A stretch of DNA of 64,000 bases from Geotrypetes seraphini (Eukaryota > Chordata > Amphibia > Gymnophiona > Dermophiidae). The stretch lies in NCBI RefSeq assembly GCF_902459505.1, contig NC_047088.1:100307704-100371703 (forward strand). Direction: 5' to 3'. Shown here in pieces: positions 42,684-53,310 of this stretch. Position numbers and translations under genes: made by a program. A model generated the notes under the pieces. That model searched no databases. It was not told where the DNA came from and saw nothing but the letters and a program-made list of their open reading frames with translations. Position 1 is the stretch's first letter; each line of letters begins with the position of its first letter.

Positions 42684-44393
42684 GTGCTGCCCGATTCAGG
42701 AAAAAAAATTTTGATTCGATTCGGCCTATTGAATCGATTTTTCAATTCGATTCGATTCTCCTGCTCAGTTGGGTGGTTTTTTTTTCAAACATCCTGGTGG
42801 GTTTATTTTATAGCCTCTTTACCCCCTTTGCCTTCTCATAACCACACTGGCGCTATGGTGTAAACAAAATAAACAAACAAAAAGGATTTTTCCTCTCTCT
42901 GTTAAATCCTAGCTCACGTTTGTGGTCTAACACCAGCTCTGGCAGGATACATGTTTCAAATCTGACATATTATAATCACAAAACATAAAATAAAATGATT
43001 TTTTTCTACCTTTTGTTGTTTGGTCATTATTCAAATCTTGTTGGTCCCCAGCTCTGGTTGTCTTCTGATAACTTGCTTGCCAGGATCTCCTTCTTTCTTC
43101 TTTCTCTGTGCTAACCATCCATCTTCTATCTCTGTCCTCCCCTTCCATTTCCCTTCTCTCCCCCGGAGGTCTGGCATCTTTCTTTTTTTTCATCTCCATC
43201 CACATATCCACCTTTTCTCAACTACCCTTTCATCCAGCATCTCTCCCTCCTTCCCCACCACCCCAGGGTCCACCATATCTCCCTTTCTTTTTCCAACTAC
43301 CCTCCTATCCAGAATCTCTATCTCCCCCTCCACACCATCCCTTGTGTCCAACTTCTCTCCCTTTCTGTTCATTCCCTCCCTAAATCCCATTGTCCACCAT
43401 CTCTCTCCCTCTCCTCTGTTTTAGAACCATTATTTCTTCCCTCCCAAAGTCCGGCATATGCACGTCTCTTTGAACCCCCCCTTCCCTCCCTCCCTCCGTG
43501 TACTTCTACAACAGGGCCCCCCTCCCCTGAAGGTCTGTCCCCCTCTGAAGGCTTGCATCCCACCCCTGAAGGCCTGCCTGCATCCCACCCCAGAAAGCCT
43601 GCATCCTACCCCAGAAAGCCTGCATCCTACCCCAGAAAGCCTGCATCCTACCCCAGAAGGCCTGCATCCTACCCCAGAAGGCCTGCATCCCATCCCAGAA
43701 GGCCTGTATCCCATCCCAGAAGGCTTGCATCCCACCCCTGAAGGCCTGCACCCCAACCCTGAAGGCCTGTACCACCCCCCCCGAAGGCCTGCACCCCCGC
43801 TGAAGCCCTGCATCCCATCCCTGAAGGCCTGCCTGTCCCCCTCTGAATGCCTGTTACCCCTCCCGAAGGACTGCGCACCCTCCCCCCGGAAGGCCTGCCC
43901 CCGGTGTTTCCCCTTGCCTCCCGAACATGATTTACCTACTAGCAGCAGCCTGCAGAGAAGATCGCTAGGGCTAGCGATCTCTGCAAGCTGATATAGGTTT
44001 TCGGAGCTGTTTCCTCTGCTGCGATCCTGCCTCTGACATGAGAGGAGGGGCGGACTGCGGCAGAGGAAACAGCTCCGAAGACCTATAGCAGCTTGCAGAG
44101 ATCGCTAGCCCCAGCTAGTAGGTAAATCATACGCGGTAGGACAGGGGGGAAGCCGGACACCAGTGGGAGGCCAGGGGGGAAGCCGGACGGCAGCACTTCC
44201 TGACTGACCCTCACCCTCTAAAGCAGGTGAGGCAGCGCCGGCCAGCAAGAGGCAGCGCTGCTGCTCCTGCTTTAGGGGGCGAGGGGGAGGGTCAGTTACC
44301 GAATCAGGAGGCCGATTTTGTTTGGTTGTTTTTTTTTGTTTTGAATCGATTCACCCGAAGTGAATCGGTGAACCGATTTGAATCGGGCAGCAC
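42684..44393. mobile_element. Tc1/mariner-like non-autonomous element, 1710 bp
   Basis: GTGCTGCCCGATTCA at the left is mirrored exactly by TGAATCGGGCAGCAC at the right, flanked by TA (42682-42683, 44394-44395). From the left it contains subterminal GATTCGATTCGG repeats, the shared module (42975-43090), a pyrimidine-rich tract, a 21-bp minisatellite (43540-43880) and a GC-rich inverted repeat (43925-44130). It has no transposase. Confidence 0.9.
43540..43880. repeat. 21-bp minisatellite, about 15 units
   Basis: The unit is GCCTGCATCCTACCCCAGAAA with variants. Because 21 is a multiple of three, all frames stay open, giving seven-residue peptides such as SLHPTPE over more than 100 codons (43458-43991). 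It lies inside a non-coding transposon, so I do not call a gene. Confidence 0.85.
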
Positions 44394-44403
44394 TACTCTA
44401 AAC

Positions 44404-44703
44404 CAGTGGTCTCAAACTGAAACCCTTTATAGGGCCACATTTTAGATTTGTAGGTACTTGGAGGGCCTCAGAAAAAAATAGTTAATATCATATTAAAGAA
44501 ATGACAATTTTGCATGAGGTATAACTCTTTATAGTTTATAAATCTTTCCTTTTGGCTAAGTCTTAATGATACTATTGTAATTTATAGCTAAAGAGACATA
44601 TGATCAAGAAACTGTTTTATTTTACTTTTGTGATTATGATAAACATACCGAGGGTCTCAAAATAGTACCTAGCAGGCCGCATGTGGCGAGTTTGAGACCA
44701 CTT
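44404..44703. mobile_element. 300-bp hAT MITE, copy 1
   Basis: CAGTGGTCTCAAACT at the left is mirrored by GTTTGAGACCACTT at the right, with a perfect 8-bp duplication CTCTAAAC (44396-44403, 44704-44711). A second, right-truncated copy is at 45634-45881. Confidence 0.9.
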
Positions 44704-44894
44704 CTCTAAACAGTTGGTTCATTTCTGGGTCTCTGGAGGCAGCTTAATATGCTAGTAGTCTGTTAATGAATCTTCTCTGAGTACAGCCTTTGACTGAGGG
44801 GAAGGAGAAGAATGAATGATGACGTGTAAAAAAGCCAGTTCTAGCAAATATGAATTAATTAGTAAGATAGTTGGTTAGTAGGCCTTGTAATGCT

Positions 44895-45570
44895 TTACAT
44901 TACATTACATTATCATTTTCTATACCAGATTACCTTCCAGTTGTATGCGGTTTACAACATAAAGAAGCTGAGACATTCTCAGGAATTACAGACCAACTCT
45001 TAAAAGAATTTATCAAATAGATACGTTTTCAAGAGCTTTTTGAAATATTTATAAGATGCTGCACTATTAACTGACTTAATTCTTTATCTCTGACTGCTGC
45101 CTGAAAAGAAAATAATCTGTTAAAGAACCTTTTGTATCAACAGTCCTTGATAGAAGGAAAGATGAAGAATGCCAAAATTCATTGGGGCATTTTGAGGTGG
45201 CCAGTACAAAATGTTCCATGAGATAATCAGCTGTAAGGCCAAACAACACCTTGTAACATAGCAACCCAAATTTGAAAATGACCCTAGCCTCAATTGGCAG
45301 CCACTGTAGCCTACAATAGAAAGGAGTGACATGGTCTGACTTTTTCAGGTTGTTAAAGAGACAGCCAAATTTGAATAATACTTGTCCCTCTATCGTTAGC
45401 CAAAGTAGTTTTTGGTAGAATGAGGAGATGTGGTCAAATTTTCTTAGGTTGAAGATTATCCTAACTGTGGCATTTTGAAAGACAAGTAGTTTCTGGAAGT
45501 GTCTGCATAGTCCCGCTAGGTAGACAATGTTGCTTAGGACTAGTGCTTGGACCATCTTCTCCCTCTTTCT
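44895..45570 (-). mobile_element. L2-type LINE 3' end with a repeated segment
   Basis: A TTACA repeat and the L2 terminus (TATGCGGTTTACAACATAA) are followed by a minus-strand frame of 159 codons (45555-45076). The block FDHISSFYQKLLWLTIEGQV is followed directly by a second version of itself, SDHVTPFYCRLQWLPIEARV. The two 95-bp segments differ at many positions. The C-terminal LFRQQSEIKN region ends the frame. Confidence 0.75.
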
Positions 45571-45633
45571 TCTCCTCTGTTCTCATCTTTTCTTAAAAAG
45601 CATTTTCAGTGCAATAGGTGAGATGTTCTAGAC

Positions 45634-45881
45634 CAGTGGTCTCAAACTCAAACCCTTTGCAGGGCCACATTTTGGATTTGTAGGTACTTGGAGGGCCTCA
45701 GAAAAAATAGGAAATGTCTTATTAAAGAAATGACAATTTTACATGAGGTAAAACTCTTTATAGTATATAAATCTTTCCTTTTGGCTAAGTCTTAATAATA
45801 ATATTGTCATTTATAGCTAAAGAGACATATGATGAAGAAACTGTTTTATTTTACTTTTGTGATTATGATAAACATACCGAG
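45634..45881. mobile_element. hAT MITE, copy 2, right-truncated
   Basis: CAGTGGTCTCAAACTC follows TTCTAGAC (45626-45633). The sequence matches 44404-44645 closely up to ATAAACATACCGAG. After that the DIRS-derived sequence starts without the right terminus. Confidence 0.8.
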
Positions 45882-46560
45882 AAACAAGAAAGCAGATCAC
45901 TTCTATAGTCAAAGATCCGAGTCCAGCAGTAAGGGGCTCGACACTCTGGTGCAGCTGTGACCTCAGGAGATTTTCCTATACGTTTTTCCTCCTTATCCGA
46001 TGTTCAGCCAGGTTATTTGATGGATTGTGGCCCATCATGACTGCTTCATTCTGGTGGCTACAGATTGGCCTTGCAGGCCTTGAACCGCAGATCTGATACA
46101 TCTGCGCAAGAGTAGCGCCTATCTGGACCTCCTCCTGCTGAGTCCAATGTCCATGGAGGATCTGGGTCTCTTTGCTCTTAAGGCATGGCTCTTGAGTGCG
46201 CAGCCTTAGAGCACAAAGGATTATTCTACTATGGTTGTTGATACTCTTCTAAAGTCTAAGAAGTCATCTATGGTTTTGGCTTATGCTAAGACGTGGAAGG
46301 CTTTACAAAACTGGTACACCCAGGACCAGATGGACACTTATTTAGCTCCGATCTCGCTGATTTTCAACTTTCTTCAGGCTGGTTTGTATAAGGGCCTCAC
46401 TGTAGCATCTCTTCTGGTCCAGGTGGCTGGGCTCTCTCATTCTAGATACCAGAAGCATCGATCCTTTTTGGTGTCACAACCTGATATTGCTAGATTTCTG
46501 AAGGGGGCTATTCATGTCAGACTGCGGGTTAAGCTACTTTTCCCATCCTGGGACTTTAAC

Positions 46561-46890
46561 AGATTCATAACGAATGCAAGGAAGTTCTTCTTCACTCAAC
46601 GGGTGGTAGACACCTGGAACGCGCTTCCTAGAGAGGTGATAAGACAGAGTACAATTCTGGGGTTCAAAAAGGGACTGGATGACTTCCTGGAAGCGAAGGG
46701 GATAACAGGGTACAGATAGAGGTTTACCTTACAGGACATTGAGCGAATAGGGTATGGACATTTTAGGTTAGGTAGGGAAAACTTTCAGGTCATGGACCTG
46801 GAGGGCTGCCACGGGAGCGGACTGCCGGGCATGATGGACCCCTGGTCTGACCCGGCAGAGGCAATGCTTATGCTTATGTTCTTATGTCTA
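46561..46890 (+). mobile_element. CR1 3' end inserted in the DIRS fossil
   Basis: The last 50 or so codons (NARKFFFTQRVVDTWNALPR, ending before a stop at 46719) and the full 3' UTR with TGCTTATGCTTATGTTCTTATG-type tail (here written over the joint of two repeats) belong to the subfamily of 9946-11010. The upstream frame in the same reading phase is recombinase sequence of the host fossil, so the apparent 162-codon protein 46231-46719 is an accidental join. Confidence 0.85.
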
Positions 46891-47549
46891 GCATTGCCAA
46901 GGTTCCTTTTGAGTCCCCTCAAAATGCTTCCTCTTGGACTTGACGATCAAGTCTGTTTTTTTGGTTGACATTACTTCGGCGTGATGTGTTGGACCTACAT
47001 GTTCTGTGTTTGCAGAGAACCATTCCTTTGGATTTTGGAGACTGGAATTTCCCTTTGGACAGTTCCTTCCTTTCTGTCGAAGGTGGTTTTGGCTTTCCAT
47101 GTTAATCAGGAAGTGCATTTGATTGCCTTTCAGCCTACCTTTTTGGACTGCTGAAGTAACTGGATGTGTGCTGAATTCTACGATATCTGAAGGTCATTAA
47201 AGAGTTTAGTCTCGCTAACCATTTGTTTGTGCTAATTCATTCAGTTAAGTGGGGCGCTCCTGTAGAGCCATTTCATCAGCCTACACTCTTTCTGGGAAAC
47301 AGTCTTCTGTTTCCGTCAAGGCACATTCTTCCATGAGTGTGGCTTCTTTGTGAACTGCAGCTTGAGCTTCTTCTAGGAGGAGATTTGCAGGCTGGCAACG
47401 TGGTCTTTTCGCATGATTGCCAAGTTTTACAGAAGTGGATGTGGCAGCAAGACAGGACTCTGTCTTTGGGTCCTTGGTTTTCAGGGTTGGCGCAGCAAGT
47501 TCATCCTAGCTTTCTGGGGACTGCTTTTGTACGTCCAATCTATCTAGAA

Positions 47550-47733
47550 CAGGGGTATCAAAGTCCCTCCTTGAGGGCCGCAATCCAATCGGGTTTTCAG
47601 GATTTCCCCAATGAATATGCATGAGATCTATTTGCATGTACTGCTTTCATTATATGCTAATAGATCTCATGCATATTTATTGAGGAAATTCTGACTGGAT
47701 TGCGGCCCTCGAGGAGGGACTTTGACACCCCTG
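47550..47733. mobile_element. 184-bp palindromic hAT MITE
   Basis: CAGGGGTATCAAAGTCCCTCC at the left is mirrored by GGAGGGACTTTGACACCCCTG at the right (one mismatch). The whole element is close to a palindrome. The target duplication ATCTAGAA is perfect (47542-47549, 47734-47741). It is inserted in the right terminal repeat of the DIRS fossil. Confidence 0.93.
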
Positions 47734-48115
47734 ATCTAGAATGTCTCACCTATTGCACTGGGAAAAGAGATTATGTACTTATCCTGGTAAGCTCTTCTCC
47801 AGTAGATAGGTGAGACATTCTAGACACTCGCCCAGTCCTTATTACGCCTATCTATTTCAGTCTGTTGATGCTTCTCCAAGCTGAATCTGAATGCCCGTCA
47901 GCCCTTGGGGTCTGGGAAGACTTTGTAAATATGTTTCAGTTTATATGGGAGCAGTTTCTGAGCTCCAGTGATGTGCAGCAGAGGCAGAATGAAAAATCCA
48001 GAGTGGATTCCTTCTGCAGCAGCATGCGGCTATAGAGAAATAACCCATCTGTCTAGAATGTCTCACCTATCTACTGGAAAAGATCTTACCAAGGTATGTA
48101 CATAATCTCTTTTTC

Positions 48116-49110
48116 TTTCATCTCTCTTCCCTTCCCCACCCCCCCATCTATATGCACTATCTCCTACCTCTCTCCCTCCTTCCTCTCCATCCCTATACAG
48201 CATCTTCTCCTTCCCTCCTCCCCCCTTTGTAGTCTGGCATCTCTTTCCTTTCCCCTCTCCTCTACCTTAGACTAGAAACTCTCTCTCCTCCTTTCCTTCC
48301 CACTCCAATAATCTGACATCTCTCTCCTTCTTTTCCCTTTCTTCCTGTGGTCTAAAATATCTCTCTTCTCTTCCCAGGTCTGGCATCTCTCTCCTTCCCC
48401 CTCCCTTCCAGTAGTCTGGCATTTCTCTTTTTCCTTCCTTCCCACTACCTTAGCCTGGAATCTGTTTCTCCTCCTTTTCTTCCCCTTTCAGTAGTCCAAC
48501 ATCTCTCTCTTTCAATTTCCTACTTCCTGTGGTCTGGTATCTATCTCCTCTCCTTCCCTTCTCCTCCCTTCCCTTGTCTGGCATCTCTTTCTCTCCTTCC
48601 TTCCCTCCTCCTATAGTCTGACATCTTTGTCCTTCTCTTACCCCATTCTTATAGTCTAGTATCTCTCTCCTCGCCTTCCCTTTCCTTCTCCTTCTCTCTA
48701 CTGTGGTCTGGCATCTGTCTTTCCATTCCCTTCTTGTCTGTCTTCCTTCCTTCCCCCCATTCCTACAGTCTAGCATGTCTCTAGTAAGAACCTCCCCCTC
48801 CACCCCCACCCCCATGGGATCCAATATTGCTCACCCTTCTCCTTTCTGGCAGGTGCTCTTTCACTTTTCAGGATGCTGGCAGTGTGAGTAAAGTAAACAT
48901 GCTGCTTTTGGCAGCCCGGAAACTTTCCCTCAGCTACTGCTTCTTGCCAATGCAGGGACAGGAAGGAAACCTTCTGTTCTGCCGAAGACAGCGTGTTTAG
49001 TACACATGCTGCTGGTAGCCCGAAGAGTAAAAGAGCGGCTGCTGGGAAGGAGAAGCATTGGATCCTGCATGGGAGAGATGGAACTCTGGTCAGATATGCA
49101 GGTTGCTCAG
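48116..49110. repeat. pyrimidine-rich degenerate array and flanking GC-rich piece
   Basis: To about 48800 it repeats AGTCTGGCATCTCTCTCC with T/C-rich spacers, with a period of about 40-60 bp, similar in type to 14480-15240 on the other strand. 48880-49060 has ATGCTGCTTTTGGCAGCCCG and ATGCTGCTGGTAGCCCG about 120 bp apart. It is probably the interior of a non-autonomous DNA element, but I find no ends. Confidence 0.6.
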
Positions 49111-49826
49111 AAGGTCTCCACAGGCTACTCTTGGCTCACGGACTTTACATTGGTGAACTGGATTAGAAACTGGTTGATGGACAGATGCCAGAGGGTAGTG
49201 GTTAATGGAATTCACACGGAGGAAGAAAAGGTGAATAGTGGAGTCCCTCCAGTATCGGTGCTGGGGCTTATCCTGTTCAGTATGTTTGTGAGCGATATTG
49301 CCGAAGGGTTAGAAGAAAAGGTTTGCCTTTTTGCGGATGATACCAAGATTTGGAAAAACATGAAAAAGGATCTGCAGAAGTTAGAGGAATGGTCTAATAT
49401 CTGGCAATTAAAATTCAGTGCAAAGAAGTGCAGAATAAATCATTTGGGGATTAAAAATCAGAAGGAGCCGTATGTGCTGGGAGGTGAGAGGATGATATGC
49501 ACAGTTGAGGAGAGGAACCTTGGAGTGATAGTGTCCGAAGATCTAAAGGCAAAGAAACACTGTGACAAGGCAGTGGCTGTTGCCAGAAGGATGCTAGGCT
49601 GTATAGAGAGAGGTGTAACCGAAAGAAGAAAGAAGGTGTTGATGCCCCTGTACAGGTTGTTGGTGAGGCCTCACTTGGAGTATTGTGTTTAATTTTGAAG
49701 ACTGTATCTAGCAAAAGACGTAAGAAGACTTGAAGCAGTTCAGAGAAAGATGATGAAAATGGTAGAGATTTGACCCAAAAGATGTATGAGAAGAGACTTG
49801 AAGCTCTGAATATGTATACCTTAGAG

Positions 49827-50672
49827 CACAAGGCCTGTTGGGCGAATCCGGCCCACCTGGCCTTTTTATATGGCCCATGGCAATGCTCCCACACTTCCCC
49901 TTCTCACAGCCCAGCGTGTCCTCTCTCCCGCGCCGGTCCTACATCACCGTCATGCCGGAAAGTCTGCCAGCTCTGGCAGTGATTCGGCAGTGTTGTCGTG
50001 GCTCCCCTTCCTGCCTTCCGTCCGCCATGGTCCACCTGGGTGGAAACAAAGTTGCATATCATTGGAGACAGATTGCAGCAGGCGAAAAGCAGGAGGAGGA
50101 GCCACATACAACACTGCCGAATCACTGAAAGTGGCAGATTCCTTGGCTTGGCGGTGACATTGGACCGGCGCTGGAGGGAAAGACACGCCGAGCTGTGAGG
50201 AGAGAGGGACTGGTGCTGGAGGGAAAGGCATGTTGGGCTGTGAGGAGAGAGGGATCAGCGCTGGAGGGAAAAGCATGCCGGGTTGTGAAGAGAGCGAGAT
50301 GAAGGGAGAGAGTTTGTGTATCCTGCTAGAGCTGGTGTTAGACAGGAAGCGTGAACGAAGACCTAAAAGAGAAGAAAAGTCTTTTTTATTTATTTTGTAG
50401 CCGGCGTAGGGTTGGAGAGGTTGTATCCGTATACTTCTACTAAGATTAACCCCCTCCTTTGTTGGCGCGCAGCATGGGTTTTGGCGGTGGCGATTAATCC
50501 GATGCTCACAGAAATCTTGTGAACGTCGGAGCAGCCGCCGGTGCTGGGGCCCATGCTGTGCGTCAGCAAAGGAGGGTATAAGTATCTTAATAAAAAATTT
50601 ATCCCGGTACTTAGCCTGTGTTTTAGATTTTGGCCCCCTATGTGATTTCAGTTTGACACCCCTAGAAGACAC
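49827..50672. mobile_element. hAT-like non-autonomous insertion in the CR1
   Basis: The left side has GGGCGAATCCGGCCCACC. The right side, inverted, reads GGGGTGTCAAACTGAAATC, a common hAT terminus. CCTTAGAG (49819-49826) and CCCTAGAG (50673-50680) could be the 8-bp duplication (7/8), and the CR1 reads on correctly if they are. GAGAGAGGGACTGGTGCTGG-type repeats (about 50195-50290, period about 45 bp) lie inside. Exact ends are uncertain. Confidence 0.55.
50448..50577. mobile_element. MITE nested in the hAT-like insertion
   Basis: CCCTCCTTTGTTGGCGCGCAG and its mirrored end CGTCAGCAAAGGAGGG enclose a GC-rich centre with GCATGGG/CCCATGC. Target duplication is not resolved. Confidence 0.6.
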
Positions 50673-51250
50673 CCCTAGAGGAAAGGAGGGACAGGGGAGA
50701 TATGATTCAGACATTCAAATACTTGAATGGTATTAACATAAAACAAAGTCTTTTCCAGAGAAAGGAAAATGGTAAAACTAGAGGGCATAATTTGAGGTTG
50801 AGGGGTGGTAGACTCAAGTAATGTTAGAAAATTCTTCTTTATGGAGAGGGTGGTTGATGCCTGGAATGTGCTTCCGAGGAAGGTGTGGAGAGGAAAATGG
50901 TGACAGAGTTCAAAAAAGCATGTGAAAACACAGAGGATCTCTAATCAGAAAATAATGGTATATATTGAAAAACTAAGGCCAGTACTGGTCAGACTTGCAC
51001 GGTCTGTGTCCTGTATATGGCCATTCAGCTGAGGATGGGCTGGGGAGGGTTTTGACAGCTGGGATAGTTTAGATGGGCTGGAGTGAGCTTTGATGGAGAC
51101 TCCAGTAGATGGGATCTAAGCACAGTACCAGGTAGAGCTCTGGGTTTCTGGCCCAGAAATATCTAAGAAAAAGGACAATTAAAATTATTAATTTATAGAG
51201 TGTACTGGATGGACCATTCAGGTCTTTATCTGCCATCATTTACTATGTTA

Positions 51251-52254
51251 CTTTGTTGTTTTAGATTTTGGAGTCAAATAAGCTTCTTTTGCCTCTGTGT
51301 GAATAATAAATGTATCTGGTTTCACCAACTTCAATAAGATGGGGGCTCGGAGAAATCCAGGATTGTAATGTGCATTAAAATGTACCTTTTTAAAAGACTT
51401 ATTGATAGATTTGATCGAAGTGCCAGGGGCAACAGGTTTCACAATGCGGTGACCAAAATACTATCAGCCTGTTTTACGGCAACAGCCCCAAAGCCCTTTA
51501 AATCTCTATGGGCTTCGGGGCTGTTACTGCGTAGCAGCTGCTAGCGGGGCTTTGTAAAATAGGCCCTATGTCTTGAGTCTGGTACTTGAAGTTGAAGGGA
51601 GAGCCAGACTGTGATCAATAAGAGAACAAAGAAAATACATAGAAACAGGGAATCATGGAAGTTAGATAATATTGGCAACCGTTATGTAATGCCATATGGA
51701 ATTGTATATGCAGCCAGTGTTTATGTACTTGAAGGGTAATTAAATGGTCAAACTTTTTGGTGTTACAAAAGAGGCAAATTGTGGAGTTTTGGTGGGTCTA
51801 CAAGGGTTTCATATTTAATTGGATAATTATGATTAGGTCAGATATGGGGTGGGTGGGAGAGCAGTGTTTAAAATAAAATTGTTTGGTCCCCAATGTTGAA
51901 AAAGCAGTAACCAACTCTGTATGATGCAAGAATTAAATTGGATGGAACTATGATTGGCAGAGAGGGAGAAAGCATTGAACAGATGTATCCACCAGATTAT
52001 CAAAATTAAGATTAAAATCTGCTATCACTGTTGGAAAAAAATTTTCCGGGGCAAGAAAAGGAATCGAGTCCATTATATCTTCTATGTTGAATAAATCTGA
52101 TCAATTTCTTTGGTTTGGATAAGAAAAGAATTTGGTCAGACATGCCATGTTATTGTATATTTGGATTTGAGTATGACACACTATTGCATATAAGAGACTC
52201 ATAAATAAACTGAACAGTGAATGGATGAATCCTAGGGTAGTAAGCTGGGTTATT
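51251..52254 (-). mobile_element. possible non-LTR endonuclease fragment
   Basis: The minus strand, over several frames, has PENFFPTVIADFNLNF (about 52000-52060), reminiscent of the GDFN block of LINE endonucleases, and LVTAFSTLGTKQFYFKHCSP nearby. The 64-codon frame 51248-51442 (-) has no domain I can name. The assignment is tentative. Confidence 0.3.
51464..51565. mobile_element. 102-bp palindromic MITE, CTA duplication
   Basis: CAGCCTGTTTTACGGC and GCTTTGTAAAATAGGCC are the mirrored ends, CTA flanks it on both sides (51461-51463, 51566-51568), and the centre CCCTTTAAATCTCTATGGGC is shared with 30544-30670. It fits Harbinger. Confidence 0.75.
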
Positions 52255-53310
52255 ACTTAAACTAGAACAAATAAACAAATGGTTAAATAACAATATGCTG
52301 GCTTTGAACATTAATAAAACAAAAACCATACTCCTTCAGTATACGGAAGGTCAATCATTAACTACATCAATCACTCTCAAATCTACACCACTTCAAATAA
52401 CGTCTTCTATTAAAATCTTAGGCATAATCTTGGATAATAAACTAACCTACCATCGACAAATTAGCGCCACTGTTCAACAATGTTTTCATAGATTGCAAAT
52501 GATCTATTCTGTATCAAACTTTTTAGAACCCTCATCTCTAAACATACTAATTCACTCCCTGATTATTGCAAAACGAGACTAAACAAAGGGATTACACAGA
52601 AGGAATTAAGGAGACTCCAAATAATTCAAAACAAAGCAATCAAACGCATATTGAAAGCAAAAAATTATGACCATGGGCTCCTTTTACAAAGCCGCACTAG
52701 AACCTTAACACGCGGAATAGCGCGCGCTAGCCGCTACCGCCTCCTTTTGAGCAGGCGGTAGATTTTTGGCTCGCGCGCACTAATCCTTTGTAAAAGGAGC
52801 CCCATGTTACACCACTTCTGCTCAAAGCACACTGGCTCCCAATCTCTTATAAAATCACCTACAAAATACTCCTACTCACGTTTAAGTCCTTAGCCACCAG
52901 TGCCCCAGAATTCATTAACAGACTTCTGATCCCATACACACCATTAAGATCACTTCGGTCAGAATCTCAAAAACTTTTAGTGATTCCATCAGTACGCCAA
53001 ATAGATTTTGATTCTACCTGATACTCTCTATTCTCTGTAACTGCCCCCTCACTCTGGAACTCTATCCCAATCTACATTAGAGAAGAACCGTTACTCGATC
53101 GTTTCAAGTCAAAACTGAAATCCTTTCTATTTAAAGACGCCTTTGAAACTTAAAACTCTTCTCTATTAGACTACTTCAGACAGGATTCCCGCTTCCTATT
53201 GTTCTACCCTTAACCGTCTCACTATCCTATTGATTTAATGGCGTTCTCCCTCTACCCTCTTGTTTGTTGTTAGTCTCTCGTACGTACTCTGTTTACATTA
53301 CATTGATGTT
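52255..53310 (+). mobile_element. L2-type LINE, RT C-terminal half
   Basis: 52295-52582 encodes MLALNINKTKTILLQYTEG and IKILGIILDNKLTYHRQIS. After a frameshift comes LRRLQIIQNKAIKRILKAKN, then, past a MITE at 52675, YDHVTPLLLKAHWLPISYKI (split by the insert), SLWNSIPIYIREE and FKSKLKSFLFKDAFE (52990-53150). The copy is 5'-truncated. Its 3' UTR is cut by the next L2. Confidence 0.82.
52675..52802. mobile_element. 128-bp MITE inserted in the L2, CAT duplication
   Basis: GGGCTCCTTTTACAAAGCCGC is mirrored by CTTTGTAAAAGGAGCCC. CAT flanks it on both sides (52672-52674, 52803-52805). Taking out the element and one CAT restores the L2 codons for NYDHVTPLL, which confirms both the boundaries and the 3-bp duplication. 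Confidence 0.93.

Larger units (their letters stand above)
45575..48115 (+). mobile_element. DIRS-type retroelement fossil, old and decayed
   Basis: The sequence GCAATAGGTGAGATGTTCTAGA at the left (two words, about 45611-45632) reappears inverted at the right as TCTAGAATGTCTCACC and TATTGCAC (47735-47760). More inverted and direct copies run to 48115, the layout of DIRS terminal repeats. About 46200-46560 and 46890-47160 encode pieces of the tyrosine recombinase (for example SSMVLAYAKTWKALQNWY and LHVLCLQRTIPLDFGDWN). No Gag-like or RT portion is recognisable. It is broken in many places and looks old. Three later elements sit in it: a hAT MITE at 45634, a CR1 3' end at 46561 and a hAT MITE at 47550. 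Outer limits are approximate. Confidence 0.7.
49111..51250 (+). mobile_element. CR1-type LINE, RT half, interrupted
   Basis: 49146-49692 encodes LVNWIRNWLMDRCQRVVVNG, a degraded GVPPVSVLGLILFSMFVSDI, the catalytic CLFADDTKIW, FSAKKCRINHLG and VLMPLYRLLVRPHLEYCV. The frame then breaks. Sequence up to YTLE (49826) continues after an insert (49827-50672) with a degraded ERRDRGDMIQTFKYLNG and the C-terminal FFFMERVVDAWNVLP-like part (50830-50880). The 3' end at 51250 reads GCCATCATTTACTATGTTAC. It is a different subfamily from 9946-11010 and is close to 6020-7062. Confidence 0.85.

Noticed and set aside
43458-43991. 177-codon frame with regular SLHPTPE repeats, looking like a repeat protein
   Set aside because: It is a 21-bp minisatellite inside a TA-flanked non-coding transposon. 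The other strand is open as well.
46231-46719. 162-codon frame that looks like a new fusion protein
   Set aside because: Its first part is recombinase sequence of an old DIRS fossil and its last part is a CR1 3' end inserted there. The join is accidental.
51248-51442. 64-codon minus-strand frame that could be an exon
   Set aside because: It shows no recognised domain, and the surroundings look like a decayed LINE with a MITE inserted.
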